Shown: piece after piece, positions 33,990 to 43,468 of the stretch
Layout: each line of letters opens with the position of its first letter
How positions within the stretch are numbered: position 1 is the stretch's first letter
Program-made: the position numbers and the translations under genes
Notes under the pieces: model-generated
Told to the model about the DNA's origin: nothing
The model's input: the letters and a program-made list of their open reading frames with translations, nothing else
Databases searched by the model: none
Assembly: GCA_047630355.1 (NCBI GenBank)
Contig: JBLHXN010000003.1
Coordinates: 14,072-78,071 of the forward strand
Direction: 5' to 3'
DNA from: JANQUM01 sp047630355
GTDB lineage: Bacteria; Bacteroidota; Bacteroidia; Cytophagales; Spirosomataceae
DNA length: 64,000 nt

Positions 33990-34679
33990 ATGAAAAAAGT
34001 CGGTTCGTTTATTTTAGTGTTATTGATTTTCGGTTGTTCGCAGAAATTCTCCAAATATGCAGATGCCGCCAAAAGTTGGGAACCCGAAATTCAACAACTG
34101 GAAGCTCTTGATAAGACGGAGGCAGATCCCAATGACGCCATTTTGTTTATTGGTAGTTCGAGCATTCGGCTTTGGAACAATATAACAGACGATATGGCTC
34201 CGTATCCAACAATTCGTCGCGGTTACGGCGGGGCAAAATTCTCCGATTTAATATTTTACACAGACCGCTTAGTTTATCCGCACGACTTCCGGGCGTTGGT
34301 AGTTTTCGTGGCGAATGATATTTCAAATACTCCCGAAGATAAGTCACCGCAAAAAATCGTAAAATTATTCAAAGAAACCGTAAAAACGGTACGGGAAAAG
34401 AATCCTAAAAAACCGATTTTCCTCGTTGAGATTACCCCCACAAACAGCCGTTGGGAAGTTTGGAATGAAACAAAACGAGCGAATGATTTATTAAAAAAGT
34501 ATTGTGAGAACACCTACGACCTTCATTTCATCGAAACTGCTGAAGGCTTTTTGGGGTCAGATGGAAAACCACGAGCTGAACTTTTCAGAGAAGACCAACT
34601 GCACTTAAAGCAAATTGGTTATGATATTTGGGCAGAACAAATCAAGGGACGCCTGAAACAAGTTTTAGGAGATATCTAA
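33990..34679 (+). CDS. SGNH/GDSL-family lipoprotein esterase
   Basis: This 229-residue protein has a lipobox FGCS (Cys about 15). SGNH blocks follow: FIGSSSIRLWNNI (nucleophile Ser), RRGYGGAKFSDL (block II Gly), VVFVANDIS (block III Asn) and REDQLHLKQIGYD (block V Asp and His). It probably removes acyl groups from carbohydrate or lipid substrates in the envelope. It stands between the YpdA gene and the convergent MarR gene. Confidence 0.85.
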   Translation: MKKVGSFILVLLIFGCSQKFSKYADAAKSWEPEIQQLEALDKTEADPNDAILFIGSSSIRLWNNITDDMAPYPTIRRGYGGAKFSDLIFYTDRLVYPHDFRALVVFVANDISNTPEDKSPQKIVKLFKETVKTVREKNPKKPIFLVEITPTNSRWEVWNETKRANDLLKKYCENTYDLHFIETAEGFLGSDGKPRAELFREDQLHLKQIGYDIWAEQIKGRLKQVLGDI

Positions 34680-34686
34680 TCAATAA

Positions 34687-35166
34687 TTATGCACTCTCAG
34701 CATCTTTTATTTTACTCAAAATGCTCTCTTTTGTTTCACTCGTAGTTGATTCTACGGCGTCTTTAATATCGTTCATCACACTCAAAAATATATCCATCCG
34801 CTCGGGAGAAATTTTTTCTTGAATTGTTTTATTAAACGCAATAACGCCTTTGCGAGCAAAGCTGCGATGTTTTTTACCTTCATCGGTTAGGAAGACGTTT
34901 ACAAACCGTTTGTCGTCAGCGTCAGTTTCGCGGGAAATCCACTTCTTCTCTTCAAGCGTTTTTAACATCCGAGTCAGGCTGCGGGGTTCCATCCCGATTG
35001 AAGGACCAATTTTTGTCGCTGGAGTTCCTTTTTCTAAATCAATATTAAGCAAAACGTAGCCGATAGACATCGTCATATCCTCTTGTCCGGCGTACAAATT
35101 ATACATTCTGGATATGGCATGCCAAGTCCATTTTAAGTGAAAGTCTACGGTTTTTTCTTTACGCAT
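34687..35166 (-). CDS. MarR-family transcriptional regulator
   Basis: This 159-residue winged-helix protein has a dimerising N-terminal helix (WTWHAISRMYNLYAGQ), recognition region TPATKIGPSIGMEPRSLTRMLKTLEEKKW and wing ISRETDADDKRFVNVFLTDEGKK (D-x-R motif). Its own promoter (35191-35220) carries the palindromic site GTTATGCAAGCATAC, which recurs at 3836 and 9836, so it probably regulates itself and at least the CCG Fe-S gene. In related Bacteroidota this kind of MarR is often next to fatty-acid oxidation genes; none is here. The effector is unknown. Confidence 0.9.
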   Translation of the reverse strand: MRKEKTVDFHLKWTWHAISRMYNLYAGQEDMTMSIGYVLLNIDLEKGTPATKIGPSIGMEPRSLTRMLKTLEEKKWISRETDADDKRFVNVFLTDEGKKHRSFARKGVIAFNKTIQEKISPERMDIFLSVMNDIKDAVESTTSETKESILSKIKDAESA

Positions 35167-35190
35167 ATTGGTGGATTAGTTCTTGACTAT

Positions 35191-35226
35191 CAAAGGTAAC
35201 TGCTCATAATCGTTATGCAAGCATAC
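35191..35226 (-). promoter_or_regulatory. Autoregulatory promoter and operator of the MarR gene
   Basis: On the minus strand TTG (35220-35218), 19 nt and TACCTTTG (35198-35191) match the Bacteroidota promoter exactly. The palindrome at 35212-35226 overlaps the -33 box. Its inner dyad TATGC-AA-GCATA is perfect. It starts 46 bp upstream of the ATG, close to the 42 bp seen at the CCG Fe-S gene. Confidence 0.75.
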
Positions 35227-35253
35227 CTTTCGTCTGTAAAAGCATTTTCGGCT

Positions 35254-35802
35254 TTAAAAAGGATAAGTAACTACTCTAATTTTATTATCGAAGACGAATG
35301 ACTTCTTTTTATCGGGATAAATCAAGTTTAGCAGGTTTGTCTGATCGTCGAATAACTCAGTCAGGATGCTATTGAAAATTGAGTAACCTTTCAGGTTTGC
35401 AGCAGCAGGAACTTCGACGTAGAGCCAAGTTGCATCTAACTCAACTTCTTTACCCAGAAAATCGTACGATGCAACATCTTTATCAGGTGAAACAAAGGCT
35501 AAGTGCTTCCTTAGATATTTGAGAATCAGCGGATCTGTTGAGTAATCTTTCGGGTCAACTTTTACAGATTTGCCGTTATTCATTTCGGTTAACACCCGTT
35601 CCAAATCATCGGTAAAAACCCGAATAGTCATTTCTAAAGACTTCGTTTTGGGATTGTAATTAATCTCTGTCAACGATGTGTGAAAGTCGTGAACGGTCAC
35701 CGGTTTTGAGGTGAAAGCCGAAATAGAAACCAATAGGCATAACAAGAAGAGGTACTTACCGACTTGCCTACCAACCAACCTTTTGACTACCCAAAACTTC
35801 AT
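35254..35802 (-). CDS. DUF6702-type secreted protein
   Basis: This 182-residue protein has a leader (hydrophobic stretch about 17-30) and a beta-rich domain: DFHTSLTEINYNPKTKSLEMTI, RVFTDDLERVL, VEVPAAANLKGYSIFNSILTELFDDQTNLL. This is the family annotated DUF6702, common in Bacteroidota. The function is unknown. It overlaps the rseP stop by ATGA (35799-35802), so it is co-translated with it, as is frequent for this pair. Confidence 0.78.
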   Translation of the reverse strand: MKFWVVKRLVGRQVGKYLFLLCLLVSISAFTSKPVTVHDFHTSLTEINYNPKTKSLEMTIRVFTDDLERVLTEMNNGKSVKVDPKDYSTDPLILKYLRKHLAFVSPDKDVASYDFLGKEVELDATWLYVEVPAAANLKGYSIFNSILTELFDDQTNLLNLIYPDKKKSFVFDNKIRVVTYPF

Positions 35803-37199
35803 CGTAAATCGTTGTAAAAGACGAATACCATCAAGGCAAGAATAATAAGCATTCCGAGTTGTTGTGACCGCTCAATAAACTTCTCAGACGGCTTACGTCC
35901 CGAAATCATTTCGTAAACGAGCAGTACAGCGTGACCACCGTCAAGTGCCGGAATAGGAAGTAAATTCATGAATGCTAAGACCATTGAGAGCATTCCGGTC
36001 AGTTTCCAGAAGCGACTCCAGTCCCAGTAACCACCAAACATTTTAGCAATACCAACCGGACCGCTAACAGCGTTTGAAAACGCTACGTCTCCCCGGAAAA
36101 TTTTCCCGAAGGCTTTTATATTTGCAGTTATTACGTTGAATGCATCTTTCGTTCCTTTCACGACTGATTCTCCGAAACTGAAATAAACAGTTGTGTCTTG
36201 ACGAACGGTGAGCATTTGGGCAAAGAAACCCGTTTTCCCATCTGCTCCAATACCAACTTCCAGCGTATCAGATTTGCCGTCACGTTGAATTGCCATCAAA
36301 ACATTTTTGCCCTTATTTTCTTCGGCTGCCGTTAAATACTCGTGGTAATACGTTATTGGTTTTCCATTAATTCCAACGATTTTATCACCAGCGGTTAAGC
36401 CCGCTCTGGCGGCAGGTGGAATAGAATCGTTCTTGCCTTTCACAAGTTTAGAGAACCAACCTTGCTCCACTTCCTGCGGCACCATACCAACTTCAAATTC
36501 ATCGAACAATCCGAGAAAGTAATTCCCTTTTGCTTCTCGCTTCGCTACCGAAAGCCAGTCTATTAATTCACGAGGAACCGGAACATTCAATTGCTTTCCA
36601 TCACGTAATACGGTTATGTCAATATTTTCTCCTAATAATAAATCTTCGCCCACAAAGTCTTCAAAAAACCTCACTTCTTTACCATCTACCGCCACAACTT
36701 TATCGCCGGTTTTGAGCCCCATTTTCTCAGCAATATCGTAGGCTACGATTCCCTGATTATTTATTTCGGAGATAGGAGTTTTGCTTTCGCCGTAATAACT
36801 CGTGATTCCGATATAAATTAAGACACCGAGTACCACATTAACAATTATTCCACCGAGCATAACGATTAGTCGTTGCCAAGCGGGCTTTGAGCGAAACTCA
36901 TAAGGTTGTGGTTCGGTAGCAAGTTGCGAAGCGTCTTTCGTTTCATCAATCATACCTTCGATATCCACATAACCACCCATCGGAAACCACCCAAGACCAA
37001 ATTCGGTATCACCTTTTTTGGTCTTCCAAAGTGCAAAGTTCAGAACATTTGGTAATGGGAACAGGAAGTCGAAAAAAATGTAAAATTTGTTGACCCGAAT
37101 TCCAAATATACGGGCGGCGGCAAAGTGTCCAAACTCATGCAAGCCTACTAAAATTGTAAGACCCAACAAAAGTTGAGCCGTCATGATTAATCCTTCCAT
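35799..37199 (-). CDS. rseP: Site-2 zinc metalloprotease RseP
   Basis: This 466-residue intramembrane protease has the catalytic HEFGH (His about 21) in the first helix, two PDZ-like domains (GLKTGDKVVAVDGKEV and GLTAGDKIVGINGKPI) and the C-terminal catalytic NLLPIPALDGGHAV in the last helices. It cuts anti-sigma factors or signal-peptide remnants in the membrane. It starts at ATG 37199; an ATG five codons later is possible. The leader at 37213 is heptad-phased. Confidence 0.93.
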   Translation of the reverse strand: MEGLIMTAQLLLGLTILVGLHEFGHFAAARIFGIRVNKFYIFFDFLFPLPNVLNFALWKTKKGDTEFGLGWFPMGGYVDIEGMIDETKDASQLATEPQPYEFRSKPAWQRLIVMLGGIIVNVVLGVLIYIGITSYYGESKTPISEINNQGIVAYDIAEKMGLKTGDKVVAVDGKEVRFFEDFVGEDLLLGENIDITVLRDGKQLNVPVPRELIDWLSVAKREAKGNYFLGLFDEFEVGMVPQEVEQGWFSKLVKGKNDSIPPAARAGLTAGDKIVGINGKPITYYHEYLTAAEENKGKNVLMAIQRDGKSDTLEVGIGADGKTGFFAQMLTVRQDTTVYFSFGESVVKGTKDAFNVITANIKAFGKIFRGDVAFSNAVSGPVGIAKMFGGYWDWSRFWKLTGMLSMVLAFMNLLPIPALDGGHAVLLVYEMISGRKPSEKFIERSQQLGMLIILALMVFVFYNDLR

Positions 37200-37212
37200 T
37201 TATCGTATTTAG

Positions 37213-37236
37213 GCTTTAAGCGATTAGCCGGCAGCG
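37213..37236 (-). repeat. Heptad-phased leader upstream of rseP
   Basis: Read on the plus strand, GCT, GCG, GCC and GCG occur at 37213, 37220, 37227 and 37234, a strict 7-nt period, starting 14 bp upstream of the rseP ATG. It shares the stretch AGCGATTAGCC with the fabI leader at 27560. Confidence 0.5.
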
Positions 37237-37351
37237 TTGTTTGTTGATTATTTATAATTCTCGGCCCTTATTGCTCCATCAACGTAAGTTGCGGCTACGT
37301 CAGGATGTTATGTACCACATTCCCGCCCAAGCCCGATACGGGAGCAAAAAC

Positions 37352-38308
37352 TTATTGTCGTCCAGCGAAAACAGAATTTTTTCTGTAATCCGGCAGTATT
37401 TCCATGCCATTTTGCAAACGTAATTCATTTATACTTCGTTCAGTCTCTTCATCAAGGTTTACGTAAATCCATTCATTTAATAAATCACCAAATGGCAGAT
37501 TCTGAAATTCGGGCGTTTCGTCAACTAAAATCTTGTAAATGTTACGAGCGGAAAAGGCATCATTTCCGTTAATGGTTGCCATGATATGAGCGGCAAAATG
37601 TGGTAATATTTTACCATTTCAGGCGGCTGCCATTAACTGGTTAGAGAAATTTACCGCTTGCGATTCCGGCGTTTGCCGACGAATAACGTCGTAGAAATCG
37701 TATTGTAAAGCGGGAAACCCGTTCGTTCCGCAACCAATTTTATCCTCTCCAAGAAATCCCTTTTCTTCAATTAAATCCCGCAACCAAAAAGCATTCTGCC
37801 AATCAATTGTGGCGATAGTATCGGCAAATGTTTCGGCATTTTTCTTTCTAAACCACTGATCACGGGCAACAATGGTATTCATTTCCTTTTAGTAAGTTAT
37901 ATCGAGTTGTTCTTCAAATGATCGTCGCTCTTCGAGGTATTTCAATTCAAAATCCCGCCACTCGTTGGTTTGTTGAATACTTAAAAACGCCACTTCACCT
38001 TTCACAAAATCAAGGCTGATTCCTTTAGAAGCTACTTTTAAAAGGTAAACGAAAGTTTGATTGGCTTCACCCAAATACGTGGCACAAACAGCGGCATTGA
38101 AATAATCTTTCATAAACCCCCGCTCAACATTTACAAAAGCACTATCATAATGCACGAGAGCATCAGCATAATCATACTCAATCAGAAACGATTCGGCTTT
38201 ATTGATATGCGGATAGTAATCTGTCAAATAATTAACAGGTTGAGCAGCAGAAATAATACTATTTGACAGAACGAATAACAAGGATAAAACACAATTTCTA
38301 CACTTCAT
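37352..38308 (-). pseudogene. Gene of unknown function with two in-frame stops
   Basis: One frame runs from ATG 38308 to a stop at 37352, interrupted by TAA at 37891-37889 and TGA at 37621-37619. The first part has a signal peptide (about 1-22) and a TPR-like helical region (YADALVHYDSAFVNVERGF). The second part (RDQWFRKKNAETFADTIATID ... IGCGTNGFPALQYDFYDVIR) and third part (NGKILPHFAAHIMATINGNDAF) read as one continuous domain across the TGA. CAA to TAA and CGA to TGA would explain the stops. No frameshift is needed. Restored length is about 318 residues. I recognise the general look (DUF6624-like) but not the function. Confidence 0.75.
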
Positions 38309-38382
38309 TTTATGAACGACGAATTAAAATCAGTTTTTGAAAAAAATAACCAAATAACGAATATTCAGCTCTTGGGTTGCTA

Positions 38383-38419
38383 AGAACAAAGCCACCGAAG
38401 AAGCTTCGATGGCTTTGTT
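38383..38419 (-). terminator. Long hairpin after the FHS sugar transporter
   Basis: The arms GAACAAAGCCAcCGAAG and CTTCGaTGGCTTTGTTC form a 16-bp stem with one mismatch and a 3-base loop, 17 bp after the minus-strand stop at 38436. It also faces the region before the interrupted gene at 38308. The T-run is short. Confidence 0.65.
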
Positions 38420-38435
38420 CGTTATTTTTCAGTTT

Positions 38436-40049
38436 TTAATGTCCGCCTTTCACAGCCTTATTGGCAACTTCTTTATCGAAGTCAATTCCTTGCTTACGCA
38501 GTACTTTTTGGGTGACAATTCCGAATATGAATAGGTAAATGAAACAACCCATTGCTAAAACGTAGGAAGTTTGAATTCCCAACGTATCTGCTAACTTCCC
38601 CTGAACAACGGGAAGGATTGCTCCGCCTAAGATCATCATAATAAGCAGTGATGCTCCCTGATTGGTATACTTCCCTAAACCTGCGGTTCCGAGTGAAAAT
38701 ATACTCGGCCATAAAATAGAACAGAATAATCCACCAGAAATAAGGGAGAATAGGGCAATTTTACCAGTGGTAAGTATTCCGACCATTGTCATTATAGCAC
38801 CCAAAACTGTAAAGATTAGTAGCAACTTAACTGGCCTTTCCTGACTTGCTTTGTAAGCGAATATCATAACAAAGACAAAGCCCGCATAAGGAAGTAAATC
38901 CGTTACATCGCCACTGTACAGTACGTTTACAAGCAAAACAATAGCAAAGGCAACGAAAGGAACGACGAATTCAAGGATTTTCTTCGTGGAAGCTTCCATG
39001 TCAAAAACTCCGATGGAAGCCGTCCAGCGACCAATCATCATACTACCCCAAAAAAGAGAAATGTATTTCGATATTTCGGAAGAGCCAAGTCCTTCAGTTT
39101 CTTTCAGGTATTCACCCAAGTTTGACCCGATGGTCACTTCTACGCCTACATAAACGAATATCGCGAGCATTCCTAAAATAGCTTGCGGGTACGCAAAAAC
39201 AGAATCACGCACCTGATTTTCGACAACTGGTTTTGAAAGACCAATTATGGTGTAAATAAGGTAACCCACAAGGATAGCCGCCATTATTCCGAAAGTAGCG
39301 AGAATTGCCGTTTCTATTCCAAATATAACCGCTACAATTACGCAAAAACCAAATAACGTAATAGGTACAGCGATAACCGAATTATTCACTTTTACTTCGT
39401 CATCATTTGTAATGCGGGGAAGTTTCGACATTTTGAAGAACAATGCCATTAAGAGGAATAAAGCTCCGAGGATAAGGTAAGGAATTTTTACATCTTCAAT
39501 GCCCGCCATTGCGGCAGCATCACTTGAAATAGAACCAAAAATAGCGTACGAAACTAATGCCGGTCCGATTGTTCCACCAAGGTTGTTTACTGCTCCTCCT
39601 AAGTTGATACGTTGAGCACCCGTTTCTTCGGGTCCGAGGGCAATCATAAACGGTTGAGTAGCCGTTTGCTGCAAAGAGAAACCCAAACCCACGACGAATA
39701 ATCCTCCTAAAAGCAGTTCGTAAGATTTGATTTCAGCAGCCGGGTAGAAGAATAACGTTCCGACAGCAGAGATTAGTAATCCATAAATAATACCATTTTT
39801 GTATCCTATTTTATTCAGGATATCGGTATTCATTAGTTTACAGAAAAGTAAATAAAGTACTGAGCCAATAAAGTAAGCAGCGTAGAAAGCAAAGTCGACA
39901 AGTTGAGCCTGCGTTTGCGATAAAACGAATTTCTCTTTAAAAAGAGGGATTAGAATACCATTTGAAGCCGCCACAAAACTCCAGAAAAACCAAACGGTCA
40001 TCAGGGTGTAGAGTGCCGAACGGTTAGTTTTAGTCTGGTCTTGACTCAT
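38436..40049 (-). CDS. FHS-family sugar:proton symporter (MFS)
   Basis: This 537-residue permease has 12-14 helices. Its N-terminus (TVWFFWSFVAASNGILIPLFKEKF) and the segment GLGFSLQQTATQPFMIALGPEETGAQRINLGGAVNN match the fucose/glucose/galactose symporters of the FHS family, in which the Gln-x-x-N-P-like loop lies here. An insert of about 60 residues between helices 6 and 7 is typical of Bacteroidota members. The substrate is probably a hexose or amino sugar. Confidence 0.88.
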   Translation of the reverse strand: MSQDQTKTNRSALYTLMTVWFFWSFVAASNGILIPLFKEKFVLSQTQAQLVDFAFYAAYFIGSVLYLLFCKLMNTDILNKIGYKNGIIYGLLISAVGTLFFYPAAEIKSYELLLGGLFVVGLGFSLQQTATQPFMIALGPEETGAQRINLGGAVNNLGGTIGPALVSYAIFGSISSDAAAMAGIEDVKIPYLILGALFLLMALFFKMSKLPRITNDDEVKVNNSVIAVPITLFGFCVIVAVIFGIETAILATFGIMAAILVGYLIYTIIGLSKPVVENQVRDSVFAYPQAILGMLAIFVYVGVEVTIGSNLGEYLKETEGLGSSEISKYISLFWGSMMIGRWTASIGVFDMEASTKKILEFVVPFVAFAIVLLVNVLYSGDVTDLLPYAGFVFVMIFAYKASQERPVKLLLIFTVLGAIMTMVGILTTGKIALFSLISGGLFCSILWPSIFSLGTAGLGKYTNQGASLLIMMILGGAILPVVQGKLADTLGIQTSYVLAMGCFIYLFIFGIVTQKVLRKQGIDFDKEVANKAVKGGH

Positions 40050-40166
40050 AATTAAGGATAGATTAGGTTGAATTTTTCAGGTTGTAAACCACAAAATTAA
40101 TTAAATCTATCACTTGCCGAAGTAAACCTACTTATTTAACTCCCTATTACCCTGATTGGAGTCAGT

Positions 40167-41453
40167 TTAGTGTACCGAACTTCCGACCGTCAGCAAGAAT
40201 ACTCCAATACCGGCGAAGTAACCGATGATGGCAAGCCAGCTGATTTTTTTGACGTACCAGAAGAACTCTACCTTCTCAATTCCCATAGCCGCAACGCCAG
40301 CCGCCGAACCGATAATCAGAGCACTACCACCCGTTCCGGCACAGTAGGCAAGTAACTCCCAGAATGAATCATCCATCGGGAATTGTTCCAAGCTGTACAT
40401 TCCCATTGACGCTGCTACCAAAGGAACGTTATCCACGATAGCAGATAATAGACCAATCAGTGTCACAACTACGGTTTGGCTTTCAAAAGTTGCGTTGAGC
40501 CAATCAGCGGCACTTGTCAAAATACCAACGGTTTGCAGGGCAGAAACCGCCAATAATATTCCCAAGAAGAACAGTACTGAAGGCATATCTACCTTTTCCA
40601 AGGCACGATAAACTGAATATTTGCTTCTAAACGCAGAAGGTTTTTTCCGAAGAACAAACTCCGTAACTACCCACAAAATACCCAACGCAAAAAGCATTCC
40701 CATAAAAGGAGGTAGGTGCGTCAATGTTTTAAAAATAGGAACGGAAGCTAATCCACCCAAACCGGTAAAGAAGATAATCATCTTATCCCGCTTTGTTTTA
40801 GCCAGTTCTCCTTCATCAGATTTAGAGAACATTTTCATTTTAAACGTTCCCCGCATTTGTGGCGTAACCAGAATCAGCGGAACAAGCAAACATACTATAC
40901 TCGGTAAAATAAGTTGCTTCATGATATTGAGGGCAGATACTTGTCCGCCAATCCAAAGCATCGTAGTTGTAACATCACCCATTGGAGACCAAGCTCCTCC
41001 GGCGTTAGCGGCCACCACAATCATTCCGACAAACATAAGTCTTACCTTATTATCCGAAACGATTTTCTTAATCAGCGTTACCATTACAATTGTAGTAGTA
41101 AGATTGTCTAAGATAGCCGAGAGGAAAAACGTGAGGATACAAATTATCCAAAGAAGTTTTGTCTGAGAGTTTGTGGTAATACGGTCAGTAATAATCTCAA
41201 AGCCATCGTAGGTATCTACTAACTCCACGATTGTCATGGCTCCCATCAAGAAGAATAAGATACTGGCAATCTCACTAAGGTGGTGGTACAACTCTTCATT
41301 TACGAATTCAGGATCCTGAAGAATAATTGTTACCATCACCCAACATAATGCTCCTGTAAGCAGAGCAGATGCTGATTTATCTATATCAATATTGTGTTCT
41401 AAAACAATTCCTAAATAGCCAATTACGAAAATGGCAATCAGTACGTATAACAT
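40167..41453 (-). CDS. nhaD: Sodium:proton antiporter NhaD
   Basis: This 428-residue protein of the ion transporter superfamily has 11-12 helices. Motifs are SAILDNLTTTIVMVTLIKK, VAANAGGAWSPMGDVTTTMLWIGG and the second half SAIVDNVPLVAASMGMYSL with paired Asp-Asn, the typical NhaD ion-binding residues, followed by GTGGSALIIGSAAGVAAMG. It exports Na+ or Li+ against protons. It stands alone. Confidence 0.9.
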   Translation of the reverse strand: MLYVLIAIFVIGYLGIVLEHNIDIDKSASALLTGALCWVMVTIILQDPEFVNEELYHHLSEIASILFFLMGAMTIVELVDTYDGFEIITDRITTNSQTKLLWIICILTFFLSAILDNLTTTIVMVTLIKKIVSDNKVRLMFVGMIVVAANAGGAWSPMGDVTTTMLWIGGQVSALNIMKQLILPSIVCLLVPLILVTPQMRGTFKMKMFSKSDEGELAKTKRDKMIIFFTGLGGLASVPIFKTLTHLPPFMGMLFALGILWVVTEFVLRKKPSAFRSKYSVYRALEKVDMPSVLFFLGILLAVSALQTVGILTSAADWLNATFESQTVVVTLIGLLSAIVDNVPLVAASMGMYSLEQFPMDDSFWELLAYCAGTGGSALIIGSAAGVAAMGIEKVEFFWYVKKISWLAIIGYFAGIGVFLLTVGSSVH

Positions 41454-41595
41454 CTAAATTTGTATTAAAATTGAGTGGTTCTTGAAGTAAACAAAACTAT
41501 GACATACGGGGCATTCTTCATACTTATTCGGGGTTTTTCGTGATTTTGAAATGGCATAAAATCACAAAACATTATCTATTCTCCGAAAAGTACAA

Positions 41596-41626
41596 TTGAC
41601 TATCTACATCAAAATCACTACTTTAG
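41596..41626 (+). promoter_or_regulatory. Promoter of the GH18 gene
   Basis: TTG at 41596-41598, a 20-nt spacer and TACTTTAG at 41619-41626 form a near-consensus Bacteroidota promoter (one mismatch in the -7 box). The ATG at 41646 is 19 bp further. Confidence 0.55.
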
Positions 41627-41645
41627 CGTCGAAAAAAAGTTATTG

Positions 41646-42614
41646 ATGAAAAAAATATTGTTCGCATTAGTAGTAACTCTCTTCGTTTCGATGTCCGTTT
41701 TTAGCCAAAAAAATGACGCAGAGTTTAAAGTCATTGGATATTATGTACCACGAATAGAACCGGAAACTGTTCCATTTGATATTCTGACGCACGTAAATTA
41801 TTCGTTTGCCATTCCCGCAAAAACGGGGGATACACTCATTCCGCTAAAAGACGATTCAAAACTTATACGACTAGTTGAGTTAGCTCACCAAAAAGACCGT
41901 AAAGTATTTATCTCTATTGGAGGTTGGGGAATCGGCGACGGCGGCGGTGACGACACCCGTTTTCATAAAATGTCAGAAACCGAAGCAGGAAGGCAGCGGT
42001 TTATCAAAAGTACGATGAGTCTTGTAGACAAATACAATCTTGACGGCGTAGACCTTGATTGGGAATATCCTGATGAAAAAAGTCAATCAGCAGATGATTA
42101 CGTAGAACTTATAAAAGCCCTCGCCGAAAAGTTGCACGCTCAAGATAAAGAATTGACTGCCGCTGTAATTTCTTATGGTGAGAAAGGATACGGCATTAAA
42201 GCCGAAGTATTTGAATACATGGACTGGGTAAACCCAATGGCGTACGACAACGATTACGGTCCAGACTACATAAAGGCTCACTCTCCGTATTCACTTGCTA
42301 TAAAAAGTCTTGATTACTGGATAAAAGAGCGGGGACTACCAGCTGAAAAATGTGTATTGGGTCTTCCATTTTACGCAAAGAGAGGCATGGGGAAATACGG
42401 CCCAAGCTATAAAGGATTACTCGAAGACGGAGCAAGTCCGTACGATGATTACCACAAAGGCTCATTCTACAACGGAATGCTGACTATTGAAGCAAAAACG
42501 AAACTTGCAATGGAAAGAGGTTGTGCCGGAGTAATGGTTTGGGAAATCAGCCACGATACTAACGACGAAACGTCGCTTTTTAGGACGATTCAGCGAGCGA
42601 AAGAGGGTAAATAA
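41646..42614 (+). CDS. Secreted glycoside hydrolase family 18 protein
   Basis: The 322-residue enzyme has a signal peptide (about 1-20, ending VFSQ) and a TIM barrel with the catalytic DGVDLDWEYP motif (Glu about 140), KVFISIGGWG and VNPMAYDND. This family cleaves chitin or related N-acetylglucosamine polymers by substrate-assisted catalysis. The start is ATG 41646; the TTG directly before it (41643) is less likely. It stands alone. A decayed nagB-like gene and a ROK kinase gene lie at 58-60 kb, but they are not linked to it. Confidence 0.88.
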   Translation: MKKILFALVVTLFVSMSVFSQKNDAEFKVIGYYVPRIEPETVPFDILTHVNYSFAIPAKTGDTLIPLKDDSKLIRLVELAHQKDRKVFISIGGWGIGDGGGDDTRFHKMSETEAGRQRFIKSTMSLVDKYNLDGVDLDWEYPDEKSQSADDYVELIKALAEKLHAQDKELTAAVISYGEKGYGIKAEVFEYMDWVNPMAYDNDYGPDYIKAHSPYSLAIKSLDYWIKERGLPAEKCVLGLPFYAKRGMGKYGPSYKGLLEDGASPYDDYHKGSFYNGMLTIEAKTKLAMERGCAGVMVWEISHDTNDETSLFRTIQRAKEGK

Positions 42615-42651
42615 AAAATAGTAATTTACGCCTTGAGGCAAAAGCCAAAGT

Positions 42652-43350
42652 TCAGATCAGACCTTCGTCAGCAAAGCTAAAGTAACCGTTATTTGCAAAG
42701 ATGATGTGATCAAGCACGGGTAAATCCAAATAGCTTCCACCTTCTTTGATTTTTTTAGTCAATAAAATATCAGCTTGGCTGGGTTTCAGGTTTCCCGAAG
42801 GATGATTATGAACTAATATTATCGCAGAAGATAGGTGCGACAAAGCTTCTTTGAAAATAATCTTGGGATCGGCTACAGTTCCACTGACTCCGCCCGAGCT
42901 TATTTTTATCTTTTTCATTACTTCGTTTGAGCGGCTTAGCAATAATACCCAAAACTCTTCGTGTGGCAAATCAAGCAAGTAAGGTTTCATGCAGTTATGT
43001 ACATCTGCCGAGCTGCCGATTTTATCCTTTTTTAACACTTCACTTCCTTTCCGTCTCCGCCCTAATTCAAGCATGGAAATGATAGCTATCGCCTTAGCTT
43101 CGCCAATTCCCTTGAATTTCATCAGATCTTTCAGGCTTAATTTCGCCAGTTCGTGCAGATTATTATCCACGCTCGCTAAAATCATCTTCGCCAAGTCCAC
43201 CGCCGAAAGTTCCCTTGTACCCGATCCCATGATGATTGCCAATAACTCGGCATCAGTCAAAGCCGACTTGCCTTTAGCCATCAACTTCTCACGGGGGCGG
43301 TCTTCTTCAGCCCAAGATAATATCGAGCGATTGGGTTGATAGTTTTCCAT
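42652..43350 (-). CDS. radC: RadC family JAB-domain protein
   Basis: This 232-residue protein has two helix-hairpin-helix-like regions (LMKFKGIGEAKAIAIISMLELGRR) and a C-terminal JAMM/MPN+ metalloprotease fold with HNHPSGNLKPSQAD and the upstream Glu (HEEFWVLLL). It was named as a DNA repair protein, though its function is uncertain. Length and order are normal. Confidence 0.92.
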   Translation of the reverse strand: MENYQPNRSILSWAEEDRPREKLMAKGKSALTDAELLAIIMGSGTRELSAVDLAKMILASVDNNLHELAKLSLKDLMKFKGIGEAKAIAIISMLELGRRRKGSEVLKKDKIGSSADVHNCMKPYLLDLPHEEFWVLLLSRSNEVMKKIKISSGGVSGTVADPKIIFKEALSHLSSAIILVHNHPSGNLKPSQADILLTKKIKEGGSYLDLPVLDHIIFANNGYFSFADEGLI

Positions 43351-43411
43351 GAGACGAGTTATTAAGATGATACATGCAAAAGGTAAATATAGCCTTTTGA
43401 AAATAAAGCAT

Positions 43412-43446
43412 AAAAAAGGTCACCCACGTTACCGTGGGTGACCTTT
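43412..43446 (-). terminator. Intrinsic terminator of rpsT
   Basis: The arms AAAGGTCACCCACG (43415-43428) and CGTGGGTGACCTTT (43433-43446) form a 14-bp perfect stem with a 4-base loop. On the minus strand the stem runs into TTTTTT, 22 bp after the rpsT stop. The mirror A-rich side could also end transcription from the radC direction. Confidence 0.9.
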
Positions 43447-43468
43447 CAATATAAATTTATATAAATGC

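Noticed and set aside
37352..38308. Alternative genetic code or stop readthrough across the window
   Set aside because: Both TAA and TGA interrupt genes, while many intact genes end properly at TAA, TGA and TAG.
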